DNA of 38,734 nucleotides from assembly GCA_028281525.1 (NCBI GenBank), contig JANQJR010000054.1, forward strand, positions 1 to 38,734. Reading direction: 5' to 3'. This document shows, one piece after another, positions 1 through 10,308 of the stretch. A program made the position numbers and the translations under genes. This stretch comes from Magnetovibrio sp. (lineage in GTDB: Bacteria; Pseudomonadota; Alphaproteobacteria; Rhodospirillales; Magnetovibrionaceae). Position 1 is the stretch's first letter; every line of letters begins with the position of its first letter. The notes beneath the pieces are model-generated. The model was given only the letters and a program-made list of their open reading frames with translations. It was not told where the DNA came from and made no database searches.

Positions 1-2497
1 CGACCCCCACCGCCACCGTGGCCAAAATGGCCGCTAGCGCGAGCTGCACGCCCCCGCCCACATCCAAGGACCAACCGCTCAGTCCCGCCGCATGAGCGAC
101 GCCGCCCGCGACGCTTAAGCCCAGCGGCACGGCCACCAGAGCCACCAGCCCGCCCAGCATGGCGAATTCCACCGCCAACTGTCCCAACAATTGCGCACGG
201 CGCGCACCCAGAACCTTGAACAACAAGGCTTCGTCCAAACGTTCCGACAGCCCCTGCATCACACTGCCTGCCAGCACCACCAGCGCGGCGAGGCCGGTCA
301 TCATCGCCGCGATGCGCAAGGCCTCCACGATGGCGTTGAGCGCAACGGCCAGGGCATCGATCACGTCCGTAACTTCGATCAGGGGCAAATCAGGATAGTG
401 ACCTTGCACATATGCGCGCACGTCCGCCAACCGCCCCTGTTTCGATTTGAGCGCCGCCGCGTACGTGTGCGGCACGGACTGAAGCGTCCCGGGCGTGGCG
501 AGGATCGGGAAGTCCAAATCCAGCCCCGTCCAATCGATGCGACGCAAGTTGGCGATGCGCCCCGTAACGGTCGTGCCCGACACATTGAGGGTCAGTTCAT
601 CGCCCAGCGCCAATCCCAATTTCGCGGCGACGCCACTGTCCACGGACAACCACGCCTGCGCGGCTTGCTCTGGGGTCCACCAGGTTCCGTCGATCACCTC
701 CCCCCCCGGCGGCTGGGCCGCACTGAAGGACACGCCCCGGTCGCCGCGGATCACCCAGTTGAGCGAGCCGGGAATTTTCAAGTCCCGCACCGGTACGCCC
801 CGGATCGCCTGCACCCGGGCATGCAGAAACGGCATGACGCGCAGGCTTTGCACGCTGTCTTGGGCGGCCAAGTCTGGACTGAGCTGTTGGGCACGATCCG
901 CAGGGATGGAAAACAACACCAAATCCGGCGCACTGGCGGGCAAGGTCGCACCGACATGGCGTTGGGCGGCGCGCTCGACCCCGTCCAAGGCCACCAGCAT
1001 CGTCAAGGTCAGCCCCAAGGCCATCACCACCGCGCTGGTGGGTGCGCCCGGGCGATACAGGTTGCCCAGCGCCATGCGCAGCACCACACGCCGCCGCCCC
1101 GCCCGGCGGGCGGCCATCTGCGCCAACCGGGCGAACACCTTGCCCAGCCCCAAATACAGTAACGCCAGCCCCAGGCCACCGCCGAGGAACACCAGCGTCA
1201 ACACCGGCATGGGCGAAACCCAAAACACCACCGCGGCGATGCCCAGCGCGACCACGCCCGCGCCCACCCCCCCGCGCCAACCGATGCGTCCGGGGTGATG
1301 ATCGAAGCGTTCGCGCAGCAAGTCCCGGCTGGTGATGGAACCAAGCGCAGCCAAGGGCCATGCGGCGAACGTCAACGCCACCAGCACACCAAAAAGCCAT
1401 GCCCCCACCAGCGGCTTGAATGCCGGCCAGGGCGACAAATCGAACGGCAATTGGTCCGCTAAAACCTGCGTGGCAAGAACCGGGGCGAAGGCGCCCACAC
1501 CGGCACCCAGGCTTGCTCCCAGGGCCGCCCCGAAGAGCACCTCGAAGCCCAACGCCCAAGTGATCACCACCGGCGGCGTACCGATGCTTTTGAGGATGGC
1601 GATGATGTCCAGCTTGGCGGTGATGTGCGCGCGCACCGCGCCGATGATGCCCGCGCCGCCGATCAACAACACGCCGAGCCCGAGAAACAGCAGCACCACA
1701 TGGGCCATCAGCAAGCTGCGCTCGACCCCCGGCACGCCGCTCTGCGCGTTGACCATGCGCCAACCGGACTCGGGAAACGCCCCTTCGATGCGCTTGAGTG
1801 CGGCCGCCCCCTCTGCGCCCGGCGGCAATTTGATGCGGGTGTAAAAATAGACCTCCGCCCCCGGTTGCACCAATCCGGTGTCCGGCAGGCTGTCCAGCGC
1901 AACCATCACCCGTGGGCCCAGACTGAAAGCGCGAAAGGCGCGGTCCGGCTCGTGGGTCAACCGGGCGCGCAACTCGTACGAGGCTTGGCCGATTTCAACG
2001 CGGTCGCCGATCTTGAGGCCCAAGGCATCGAACAAGGCGGCATCCGCCACCGCCCCGTACCCTTCGAGAAGTCGGTGCAATGCCCCCTCTGGCTCCACTG
2101 CAACCCCACCGTACAGCGGGTAGGCATCGTCCACGCCCTTCAGTTCCACCAGCAGGCTGTGGCCGCCCCCACGTCCCTCCGTACGGGCCATGGGCCGCAA
2201 TTCGGCACTGAGGCTGGTCAGCCCTTCCCGGGCCATGGCTTCGCGTTCCCCTGGCGTGGGCGCGCGGTGGTAAAGGCGCAGCGACACATCCCCACCGACC
2301 GTTTCCAACGCCCCCCGGTGCGCGGCGTCGCGCAAGCTCTGGACACCCGTGCCGACCAGCGCCACGGCGGCGACGCCCACGAAAATGCCTACCACCAGCA
2401 AGCCCAACGTGCGCGCACGGCCCCGCCAACCACCGCGCAGATCGCGGCGGGCAATGGTGAAGGCCAAACGGAGGTTTTGGAAAAAAATCACGTGCAT
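1..2497 (-). CDS. FtsX/YbbP-type ABC transporter permease (3' end outside window)
   Basis: Reading the minus strand from an ATG at 2497 gives about 832 uninterrupted residues that run off the left edge. An in-frame TGA lies ten codons upstream, so this start is firm, although no good Shine-Dalgarno is visible. The protein has an N-terminal membrane segment (about residues 27-48), a long extracytoplasmic domain, then clusters of hydrophobic segments near residues 245-275, 300-430 and the C-terminus, with alternating large soluble loops. This two-FtsX-module layout is typical of YbbP-like permeases (about 850 aa), so only a few residues should be missing. Such permeases usually pair with a LolD-like ATPase and often an esterase (YbbA, TesA). 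The ATPase is not upstream here, where a CBS gene sits 82 bp away, so it may lie beyond the left edge or elsewhere. Substrate is unknown; export of hydrophobic or lipid-linked compounds is inferred from the family. Confidence 0.88.
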   Translation of the reverse strand, partial: MHVIFFQNLRLAFTIARRDLRGGWRGRARTLGLLVVGIFVGVAAVALVGTGVQSLRDAAHRGALETVGGDVSLRLYHRAPTPGEREAMAREGLTSLSAELRPMARTEGRGGGHSLLVELKGVDDAYPLYGGVAVEPEGALHRLLEGYGAVADAALFDALGLKIGDRVEIGQASYELRARLTHEPDRAFRAFSLGPRVMVALDSLPDTGLVQPGAEVYFYTRIKLPPGAEGAAALKRIEGAFPESGWRMVNAQSGVPGVERSLLMAHVVLLFLGLGVLLIGGAGIIGAVRAHITAKLDIIAILKSIGTPPVVITWALGFEVLFGAALGASLGAGVGAFAPVLATQVLADQLPFDLSPWPAFKPLVGAWLFGVLVALTFAAWPLAALGSITSRDLLRERFDHHPGRIGWRGGVGAGVVALGIAAVVFWVSPMPVLTLVFLGGGLGLALLYLGLGKVFARLAQMAARRAGRRRVVLRMALGNLYRPGAPTSAVVMALGLTLTMLVALDGVERAAQRHVGATLPASAPDLVLFSIPADRAQQLSPDLAAQDSVQSLRVMPFLHARVQAIRGVPVRDLKIPGSLNWVIRGDRGVSFSAAQPPGGEVIDGTWWTPEQAAQAWLSVDSGVAAKLGLALGDELTLNVSGTTVTGRIANLRRIDWTGLDLDFPILATPGTLQSVPHTYAAALKSKQGRLADVRAYVQGHYPDLPLIEVTDVIDALAVALNAIVEALRIAAMMTGLAALVVLAGSVMQGLSERLDEALLFKVLGARRAQLLGQLAVEFAMLGGLVALVAVPLGLSVAGGVAHAAGLSGWSLDVGGGVQLALAAILATVAVGV

Positions 2498-2579
2498 CCC
2501 GCGCGATTGAAAAAACCGCGCTCAGGATGACGCAGGAACGCTTGAAATGCTAGATGCCCCGAATCTTAAATTACGGAGA

Positions 2580-3017
2580 TCACTGATAGCCCGTGCCGCT
2601 GATATACTCGCGCATCTGACCGGTATCGATCTGGCATTGGTCCAGGCTGTGCTTCATCAAATCGCCGATGGAAACAACCCCGATCAAATCTCCGCCATTT
2701 TTCACCAGCACATGGCGGGTGCGGCGTTCGGTCATAAGTTCACGCACCGACTCGTCCGTATCTTCCGGCGAGACTTCAACCACATTGGTGGTCATAATCT
2801 CCGCCACCGGCAGATCGGCCAAGTTATCGTGTTTGGCAAGCGCCTGAACGATGTCGCGCTCCGAAACGGTGCCGATGTGCTCGCCTTGAGCGTTGTCGAC
2901 GACGGCGAAGCCGATTCCTTCGGTTTTGAATGTTTCCGCCGCTTTACGGACTGGATCCGTATCGCGGACCGTAATAATTTCCGGACTTTTTTCGTCCAAA
3001 ATCGCCTTTATCAGCAT
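2580..3017 (-). CDS. CBS-domain-pair protein
   Basis: The 145-residue product consists almost entirely of two CBS motifs forming one Bateman module: CBS1 about residues 8-60 with the end motif SERDIV, and CBS2 about residues 72-128 with RTRHVLV and SIGDLMK. There is no attached enzyme or channel domain. Stand-alone CBS pairs bind adenine nucleotides or related ligands and act as sensors or partners of other proteins; the ligand here cannot be read from sequence. The start has an AAGGGG Shine-Dalgarno about 6 nt upstream. The gene is divergent from the DksA-like gene and lies upstream of the ABC permease in the same direction, so the two could be co-transcribed. Confidence 0.9.
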   Translation of the reverse strand: MLIKAILDEKSPEIITVRDTDPVRKAAETFKTEGIGFAVVDNAQGEHIGTVSERDIVQALAKHDNLADLPVAEIMTTNVVEVSPEDTDESVRELMTERRTRHVLVKNGGDLIGVVSIGDLMKHSLDQCQIDTGQMREYISGTGYQ

Positions 3018-3062
3018 GGTTCGCCCCTTTCTTACCTACGCACAGTGGAAAACCCACCTCAT

Positions 3063-3088
3063 CACATATCAATATGTGGTGATAAAAT
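3063..3088. promoter_or_regulatory. Palindrome in the divergent CBS/DksA-like promoter region
   Basis: CACATAT and ATATGTG (3063-3069 and 3072-3078) form a perfect 7-bp inverted repeat with a 2-bp spacer, followed by the AT-rich GATAAAAT at 3081-3088, which could be a -10 box toward the DksA-like gene. The size and symmetry suit a dimeric regulator. No regulator is identified. Confidence 0.35.
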
Positions 3089-3200
3089 AAGCCGGTTTCC
3101 ACAGGAATTTGCGGTTGAGCACAGCACGAAAACTTCAAGAAAGTGAGAGACTTCCGTGGAAGCGCTGGTAAAATATGAAAAACAAACGCAGACGAATGCC

Positions 3201-3545
3201 ATGACAAAGCTCGACACCCAGACCTTGCGCACCCGCTTACTGCAAGAACGCGAAGAACTTCTGCACGACGCCGAAGTCACGGCGGAAGAGCGCGACGTGG
3301 TGACCCTGGACCAAACCAGCGTCGGCCGCCTGTCGCGCATGGATGCGCTGCAAAACCAAGCCATGCAGGTGGAAACGGACCGGCGGCGCGAGATCGAACT
3401 GAAACGCATCGATGCCGCGTTGAAACGCATGAACGAAGACGAATACGGCTATTGCGTCTCCTGCGGCGCAGAAATCCAGCCCAAACGCCTGGAAATGGAC
3501 CCCGCCACCCCGGTGTGCGTCGATTGCGCCCACAAAGCTGACTGA
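3201..3545 (+). CDS. DksA/TraR-family C4 zinc-finger protein
   Basis: From the ATG at 3201 the product has 114 residues. The N-terminal half (about 8-80) is helical and charged, and the C-terminus carries a C4 zinc finger, CVSC at 85-88 and CVDC at 106-109. The segment TLDQTSVGRLSRMDALQ (about 35-51) is typical of short TraR/DksA relatives. DksA family members bind in the RNA polymerase secondary channel and modulate initiation, often with ppGpp. This protein is shorter than E. coli DksA (151 aa), so it is more likely a paralogue than the main DksA. A GTG at 3156 would add 15 residues and has a GAGAG sequence upstream, so the start is not settled. The MFS gene follows after 13 bp, suggesting co-transcription. 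Confidence 0.87.
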   Translation: MTKLDTQTLRTRLLQEREELLHDAEVTAEERDVVTLDQTSVGRLSRMDALQNQAMQVETDRRREIELKRIDAALKRMNEDEYGYCVSCGAEIQPKRLEMDPATPVCVDCAHKAD

Positions 3546-3558
3546 CCCTAACCTTTCC

Positions 3559-4794
3559 ATGAACACGCTGACGTTCCTCGCCCAGAACGCCCGCTTCCTC
3601 GGCTTCGGCTTGGCCTGCACGTTGGCGAGCAACTTCGGCCAAACCTTTTTCATCGCGCTTTTCGGCGACCAAATTCGTGCGGAATTCGCCCTTACGCACG
3701 GCGCATTCGGCAGCCTTTACGGCGGCGCGACTTTGATCAGTGCCGGGATCATCTTGTGGGCGGGACGGTTGATCGACCGGGTGGATTTGCGCCTTTACGC
3801 GGGCGGGGTGTTGGCCGGCTTGGCCGTTTCCAGCGCGCTCTTGGCCGTAGCGCCCGGTTGGGCGTTGGTCGGATTGGCGTTCATCGGTCTGCGCCTGTTC
3901 GGTCAAGGCCTGCTGCGCCACACCGCCATGGTCAGCATGGCGCGGTATTTCGACGCCGCACGCGGACGCGCCATGAGCGTGGTGGGTTTGGGCTATCCCA
4001 TGGCCGAAGCCACTTTCCCCGCCGCCCTGGTGATAATCCTGGCGAGTTTCAGTTGGCGCGAAGCCTGGGGCGGCATTGCACTGTTCACGATTGCCGTGCA
4101 TCTGCCGCTGACGCTTTGGTTGCTCAAAGGGCACGGCGTGCGCCACGCGGCCTTGGAAACAAAGCTGCAAGAGAGCGAGAACGAGACCGGCCAAGACCTG
4201 ACCCAGCGCAGCCTGCTCACGGATTGGCGGTTTCAGATGATCGTGCCCGCCTCCCTGATGGGGCCGTTTGTCATGACCGGGCTTTTTTTCCACCAACTCG
4301 CCATCGCGGAAACCAAAGGCTGGACCCTGGCCTTGCTGGCGGCGAGCTTTCCGGCGTTTGCGGCCATGAGCGTGGCTGCCAGCCTGATCACCGGCTGGGT
4401 GGTGGACCGCTTCGGCCCCGGAAGTGTGCTGGGTCTGTTCGTTCAGCCTTTGACGCTCGCGCTGGTCGTCGTCGCCACCCTGGATCAGACCTGGGCCGCG
4501 CCGCTCTACTTGGCCTTGGGCGGGATCACCACCGGAGCGGGGTCGGTGCTGATCAGCGCGGCGTGGGCGGAAACCTTCGGCGTGCGGCACTTGGGACAAA
4601 TCCGTTCCCTCACATCCTCCATTGCGGTTCTATCGACGGCACTGGCCCCCGTCTTGATGGGCTGGCTGCTGGATGCGGGCGTGGGAATTCCCGCCATCGC
4701 TTGGGGCGCCGCGGCGTTGACGTTCGCCACCGGGCTTTTGATCCTGAGCCCGGCGCGCGAACTGCGTGAAAAAAGAGCCGCATCCGGGAAATGA
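3559..4794 (+). CDS. Major facilitator superfamily transporter
   Basis: The 411-residue product has about twelve hydrophobic segments in two halves separated by a cytoplasmic loop (about residues 195-225, rich in K, E, Q). MFS loop 2-3 features are visible: GRLIDRVDLR near residues 68-77, and its counterpart GWVVDRFGPG in the second half. The substrate cannot be told; members with this layout include monocarboxylate and nitrate/nitrite-like carriers. It starts 13 bp after the DksA-like gene on the same strand and probably shares its transcript. The inner membrane location follows from topology. No frameshift or truncation is seen. Confidence 0.88.
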   Translation: MNTLTFLAQNARFLGFGLACTLASNFGQTFFIALFGDQIRAEFALTHGAFGSLYGGATLISAGIILWAGRLIDRVDLRLYAGGVLAGLAVSSALLAVAPGWALVGLAFIGLRLFGQGLLRHTAMVSMARYFDAARGRAMSVVGLGYPMAEATFPAALVIILASFSWREAWGGIALFTIAVHLPLTLWLLKGHGVRHAALETKLQESENETGQDLTQRSLLTDWRFQMIVPASLMGPFVMTGLFFHQLAIAETKGWTLALLAASFPAFAAMSVAASLITGWVVDRFGPGSVLGLFVQPLTLALVVVATLDQTWAAPLYLALGGITTGAGSVLISAAWAETFGVRHLGQIRSLTSSIAVLSTALAPVLMGWLLDAGVGIPAIAWGAAALTFATGLLILSPARELREKRAASGK

Positions 4795-4800
4795 AAAACT

Positions 4801-4825
4801 TCCTTAACTTATGATTTGCTAGAAT
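4801..4825 (+). promoter_or_regulatory. Possible promoter of the phoH-like gene
   Basis: TAGAAT at 4820-4825 matches five of six bases of a sigma-70 -10 box and lies just after the MFS stop. No convincing -35 hexamer is visible at 17 bp. If used, it would give a leader of about 240 nt before the phoH-like ATG at 5071. Confidence 0.25.
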
Positions 4826-5010
4826 GCATGCATCGGTCGATTCGCAAGGAAAGACGACAGCGATGCGAAAGTTTCACGAGCATCTACACGGTCCGGGACA
4901 CGAGACGAGCCCCCCGCCCTGTGCAGCAAGCGCTCTTTGGTTATGTCGCACTGACGCATCCGCCTCCCTCGATTCCGCCGCTTCTCACTTTCACCATCGC
5001 ACGTTTTCTA

Positions 5011-5033
5011 AGCGCTCCCGTTTCGGGGGCGTT
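5011..5033 (+). terminator. Terminator-like hairpin in the leader of the phoH-like gene
   Basis: AGCGCTCCCG and CGGGGGCGTT pair as a 10-bp stem (two G-T pairs) around a TTT loop and are followed by the T-rich TGTCGTTTGTG. It lies about 40 nt before the phoH-like start. It could be a terminator for a short upstream transcript or an attenuator. The T tract is broken, so strength is uncertain. Confidence 0.4.
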
Positions 5034-5070
5034 TGTCGTTTGTGCCCAACCCCAACCAACGGAGACCACC

Positions 5071-5835
5071 ATGGGTAAGAAATCCCGCCGCCGACAGACC
5101 GCAGCTACTGCCGACGTTCACGCCCTGTATCCGGATGACGGACATGGAAACTGGGACCCCCTTCAGAATGACGAGGACCGTTATGGGAATTACGACAACA
5201 ACCGCGACCAACGCTATGTGAAGAACGTCTCGCCCCGTTCCGAAGGGCAAAAACAACTGATGGACGCCATCAACCGCCATAATCTGGTGATGGCGTTGGG
5301 CCCGGCGGGCACCGGCAAGACTTATCTGGCCATCGCCAAGGCCGTGGAAGCCTTCGAAAAGGGTCAGGTGGGCCGCATCGTGCTCACCCGCCCCGCCGTG
5401 GAAGCGGGCGAGAGTTTGGGATATCTCCCAGGTGAAATGGAAGACAAGATCGCGCCGTACCTGCGCCCCTTGTTCGATAGCCTCACCGACCGCATGGGCG
5501 GGCGCAACTTGAAGACCATGATGAAAAACGGCGAGATCGAAATCGCGCCGGTGGGCTTCATGCGCGGACGCACACTCAACAACGCCTTCGTGGTCATCGA
5601 CGAAGCGCAGAACTGCACCTACACGCAGATCAAAATGTTGCTGACCCGCATGGGTTGGCATTCCACCATGGTCGTCACCGGCGACCCGGACCAGTCCGAT
5701 CTGCTGCCCGGCATGTCGGGGCTGGCGGATATTTCGCAAAAGCTCGAAGCGCTCGACAACATCGGCGTGGTGCGCTTGAAAGACGAAGACGTGGTGCGCC
5801 ATCCCTTGGTGGCGGAAATGCTCGGCGTCGTTTAA
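5071..5835 (+). CDS. PhoH-family ATPase
   Basis: The 254-residue product has a P-loop GPAGTGKT at 77-84, a Walker B strand ending VVIDEAQN at 174-181, and the sensor-like VVTGDPDQSDL at 201-211, the hallmark set of PhoH proteins. PhoH ATPases are predicted helicase-like enzymes linked to RNA metabolism and stress. This one has a short charged N-terminus and lacks the KH/R3H or PIN extensions of other PhoH types. The ATG at 5071 is chosen because GGAG lies 6 nt upstream and family similarity begins after it. The reading frame is open for a further 85 codons upstream, but that part is proline- and arginine-rich with no domain and overlaps the leader hairpin. A strong terminator follows. Confidence 0.9.
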   Translation: MGKKSRRRQTAATADVHALYPDDGHGNWDPLQNDEDRYGNYDNNRDQRYVKNVSPRSEGQKQLMDAINRHNLVMALGPAGTGKTYLAIAKAVEAFEKGQVGRIVLTRPAVEAGESLGYLPGEMEDKIAPYLRPLFDSLTDRMGGRNLKTMMKNGEIEIAPVGFMRGRTLNNAFVVIDEAQNCTYTQIKMLLTRMGWHSTMVVTGDPDQSDLLPGMSGLADISQKLEALDNIGVVRLKDEDVVRHPLVAEMLGVV

Positions 5836-5863
5836 CTCAAGTCTCTCTCAAAGCCTGAAACGC

Positions 5864-5893
5864 AAGCCCCCGCCAATTGGCGGGGGCTTTTGC
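5864..5893 (+). terminator. Rho-independent terminator after the phoH-like gene
   Basis: AAGCCCCCGCC and GGCGGGGGCTT form a perfect 11-bp GC-rich stem with a four-base AATT loop, followed by TTTGCTTT. It begins 28 bp after the stop codon. Confidence 0.92.
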
Positions 5894-5924
5894 TTTGCCT
5901 GAACATGGCTTAGAACCAATCTCA

Positions 5925-5986
5925 CTCATTTGTTAAATCGATTACTCATAATATTTTTATCAATTATACCAATAGAACGTTTCCCA
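5925..5986 (+). promoter_or_regulatory. AT-rich promoter/operator region upstream of katG
   Basis: The segment is strikingly AT-rich compared with its surroundings and contains ATAATATTTTTATCAATTAT with imperfect dyad symmetry. Bacterial katG genes are often controlled by OxyR, Fur or PerR-like regulators. I could not fit the spaced ATAG/CTAT OxyR pattern convincingly, so only the presence of a promoter region is claimed. Confidence 0.35.
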
Positions 5987-6012
5987 CTACCCTTTACCTA
6001 AGCCCAGCATGA

Positions 6013-8217
<2,205 letters not shown>

Positions 8218-8244
8218 AACCAAGCCTCTCTTACCCCTAAACGC

Positions 8245-8272
8245 ACCCCCCGCCATCCGGCGGGGGGTTTTG
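8245..8272 (+). terminator. Rho-independent terminator after katG
   Basis: ACCCCCCGCC and GGCGGGGGGT form a perfect 10-bp stem with an ATCC loop, followed by TTTTGCC. It lies between convergent katG and the FecR-domain gene; the minus-strand side has no T tract, so it serves katG. Confidence 0.88.
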
Positions 8273-8284
8273 CCAAGGCAAGAA

Positions 8285-9010
8285 TCATTGATCCGGCATT
8301 TTGATCGGTTCGGGACCGAACAATGGAATGCGTCCAACCAGGGCTTCCAGCATGATCAGTTCTTCATCTTCGTGGTTGATCATCTTTTCCGGCTCGACGA
8401 ACAGGCCGCCATGATCTTCCGGCTTGGCGTAAAAATTCCGGGGCGATTCATGGTGAAAGGTGTCGAGTGCTTCTTCAAAGGCGGGGTCCAGTTTGGAGTG
8501 CAACACAGCCTGGCCGTAACAGAGGCAGACGTAATTTTTCTCCGGCCAAATTTCCGCATAAAGGCCAGTACCGCGAATGCCGGCGGTCGCCAGCGGCGTG
8601 ATCACGGTGGTCTCGGCCCGCAAATCACCGAATACGGCCATCACCGCCCCTGCAGCAATGCGAAGACGCCCGCCAAACGAGGCGTCGCGCCCATCTTCAA
8701 AATGATCGAGGTCGAATGCGATTTCGGACGCGGCGCGCAACAAAAACACCTGTTCCCCGATGATGATGATGCACTCACTATCCGGCCCGGTTGTGCAGAT
8801 ATCGCCGGGGCGCACCACTTGGCCGACACGCGCCTGCGCACCGTTCAGGCGCACATCGCCGACGACTTTCTGAAACCCTTGTGTGACCGGCTCCTTCGCG
8901 GCGGCCGAACCGGCCTTGATAATTGCCGCCATGGCGGGGGACATGCACGCGCCCAACAACAGGGCGCGGATCAAGCGGCGGCGGGTTGGATGAAATCCGG
9001 ATAAATCCAT
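8285..9010 (-). CDS. Exported FecR-domain protein
   Basis: The 241-residue product begins with a signal-like N-terminus containing consecutive arginines (TRRRLIRALLLGA, about 9-21) that could be a Tat signal, with possible cleavage near ACMSPAMA. Residues about 45-165 match a FecR domain: a short beta-rich start with GDVRLNGAQARVGQVVRPGD, and the signature TPLATAGIRGTGLYAEIWPEKNYV around 138-160. FecR domains in the sigma-regulator FecR are periplasmic. Here no anti-sigma helix, TM anchor or ECF sigma gene is present, so this is a stand-alone exported FecR-domain protein of unknown role. The C-terminal 50 residues are acidic with no recognised domain. It is convergent with katG. Confidence 0.82.
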   Translation of the reverse strand: MDLSGFHPTRRRLIRALLLGACMSPAMAAIIKAGSAAAKEPVTQGFQKVVGDVRLNGAQARVGQVVRPGDICTTGPDSECIIIIGEQVFLLRAASEIAFDLDHFEDGRDASFGGRLRIAAGAVMAVFGDLRAETTVITPLATAGIRGTGLYAEIWPEKNYVCLCYGQAVLHSKLDPAFEEALDTFHHESPRNFYAKPEDHGGLFVEPEKMINHEDEELIMLEALVGRIPLFGPEPIKMPDQ

Positions 9011-9162
9011 AAATCCCCATCACGATGCATAAGGCTCAACCGGCATGCGTCATGTGTAACCTTTTCGAAACACGGCGCGAATACGCATAACAGAGCCCAT
9101 CATAAACCGGTCCTTGCCCCCTTGAAATAAGGACCCGCCTTCAAACCTGCAAAGGAATTGGT

Positions 9163-9624
9163 ATGTTGCATCGATTTCATGTGATCCTGATCGCCCTCGT
9201 CGGCACGGTAATCTTCACGGCCACTCCATCCCTCGCCGCCAAGGACGAAATCTATACGGCGACCTTTTCCAGCTTGGCCGTCAGTGGATACGATCCGGTC
9301 GCCTATTTTACGGATGGCCGGCCTGTGAAAGGGAATGGCAGCTATAGCCTCAAATGGAAGGGGGCAACCTGGCGGTTCGCCTCCAGCACCAACCGGGATG
9401 CGTTCCAGGCGGACCCTGAAAAGTACGCACCCCAATACGGCGGCTATTGCGCCTGGGCGGTCGCCCAAGGCTATACGGCTTCAACGGACCCGGAAGCCTG
9501 GAATATCGTCGACGGCAAACTGTATCTGAATTATTCCAAAAACGTTCGAAGCCAGTGGGAACAGGATGTCCCCGGCAATATTGCCAAGGGTGACGCCAAC
9601 TGGCCGCGGGTCTTGGAGAAATAG
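9163..9624 (+). CDS. Exported YHS-domain protein (cysteine form)
   Basis: The 153-residue product has a signal peptide (cleavage expected near PSLA-AKD, about residue 25) and a YHS-like domain: GYDPVAYF at 42-49, [10 protein letters not shown] at 65-74, and [10 protein letters not shown] at 91-100 followed by [17 protein letters not shown]. Homologous families include members in which the residue of the GGYCA motif is selenocysteine; here C96 is encoded by an ordinary TGC, so no selenium machinery is needed. Metal binding is proposed for YHS domains in general; the function of this exported class is unknown. AAAGGAATTGGT precedes the ATG. msrA begins 88 bp downstream, also with a redox-active cysteine, so a shared role is possible but not shown. 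Confidence 0.87.
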   Translation: MLHRFHVILIALVGTVIFTATPSLAAKDEIYTATFSSLAVSGYDPVAYFTDGRPVKGNGSYSLKWKGATWRFASSTNRDAFQADPEKYAPQYGGYCAWAVAQGYTASTDPEAWNIVDGKLYLNYSKNVRSQWEQDVPGNIAKGDANWPRVLEK

Positions 9625-9712
9625 CGCCACCGCCCCACTCCGGCAGATGTTGTTTCCCGGTCCGCAATCCCCATATCACATGTATGGAACAACGGCTCAA
9701 GGAGCGAACATC

Positions 9713-10228
9713 ATGACTGAACGCGCAGTGTTGGCCGGAGGTTGTTTCTGGGGCATGCAGGATTTGATACGCAAATACCGGGGCGTCGTCAAAACGCGTG
9801 TGGGCTATACCGGCGGGGACGTGCCGAACGCCACATATCCCAACCACGGCACCCACGCGGAAGGCATCGAAGTGTGGTTCGACCCAGAGGTGCTGAGCTA
9901 TCGGGAACTGTTGGAATTCTTTTTCCGCATCCACGATCCCACCACGCTTAATCGCCAGGGCAACGACATCGGCACATCGTACCGTTCCGAAATTTTCTAT
10001 GTGTCAGAGGCGCAACGTGAAACCGCCCTGCAGGTGATCGCGGAAATCGATGCCTCCGGCATCTGGCCCGGACCGGTGGTGACCAAGGTTTCCCCCGTGG
10101 GCGATTTTTGGCAGGCAGAACCGGAGCACCAGGATTATCTGGAACGCTTTCCGGCCGGTTATACCTGCCATTACGTGCGTGCGGACTGGAAACTGCCCCA
10201 AAAGCACAGAGAGAAAGAGTTGGCGTAA
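9713..10228 (+). CDS. msrA: Peptide-methionine (S)-S-oxide reductase MsrA
   Basis: The 171-residue product carries the catalytic motif GCFWG at 10-14 (nucleophile C11), followed by [19 protein letters not shown], the [12 protein letters not shown] strand, and the [19 protein letters not shown] segment that forms the substrate pocket. These identify MsrA, which reduces methionine-S-sulfoxide in oxidised proteins with thioredoxin as donor. There is no signal peptide, so it is cytoplasmic. The start at 9713 has AAGGAG 8 nt upstream; the longer open frame from 9566 overlaps the preceding gene and is not family-like. The resolving cysteine is likely the one in GYTCHYVR near the C-terminus. A hairpin with a T run follows. 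Confidence 0.96.
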   Translation: MTERAVLAGGCFWGMQDLIRKYRGVVKTRVGYTGGDVPNATYPNHGTHAEGIEVWFDPEVLSYRELLEFFFRIHDPTTLNRQGNDIGTSYRSEIFYVSEAQRETALQVIAEIDASGIWPGPVVTKVSPVGDFWQAEPEHQDYLERFPAGYTCHYVRADWKLPQKHREKELA

Positions 10229-10248
10229 CGCTTTCTTCGGTTGAAAGG

Positions 10249-10290
10249 CATGGCCCGGTTGCCCAAAATGGTGCGCCGGGCATGTTTTTA
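10249..10290 (+). terminator. Probable terminator after msrA
   Basis: CATGGCCCGG (10249-10258) and CCGGGCATG (10276-10284) pair with one bulge around a 17-nt loop and are followed directly by TTTTTAA. The loop is long, so this is less certain than the others. Confidence 0.5.
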
Positions 10291-10308
10291 AGGATTGGAT
10301 CCAACGCC

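Noticed and set aside
191-2530. Several long open frames on the plus strand and one in another minus frame over the ABC permease
   Set aside because: They are arginine/proline-rich products of high-GC codon bias opposite or within the permease frame and show no domain.
4816-5070. N-terminal extension of the PhoH-like protein
   Set aside because: No ribosome binding site, non-conserved composition, and overlap with the leader hairpin; the ATG at 5071 has GGAG upstream.
5925-5986. OxyR binding site upstream of katG
   Set aside because: The spaced ATAG/CTAT pattern could not be fitted without many mismatches; kept only as a general promoter region.
8285-9010. FecR-type anti-sigma regulator
   Set aside because: No ECF sigma gene, TM helix or TonB receptor nearby; the protein appears to be a stand-alone exported FecR-domain protein.
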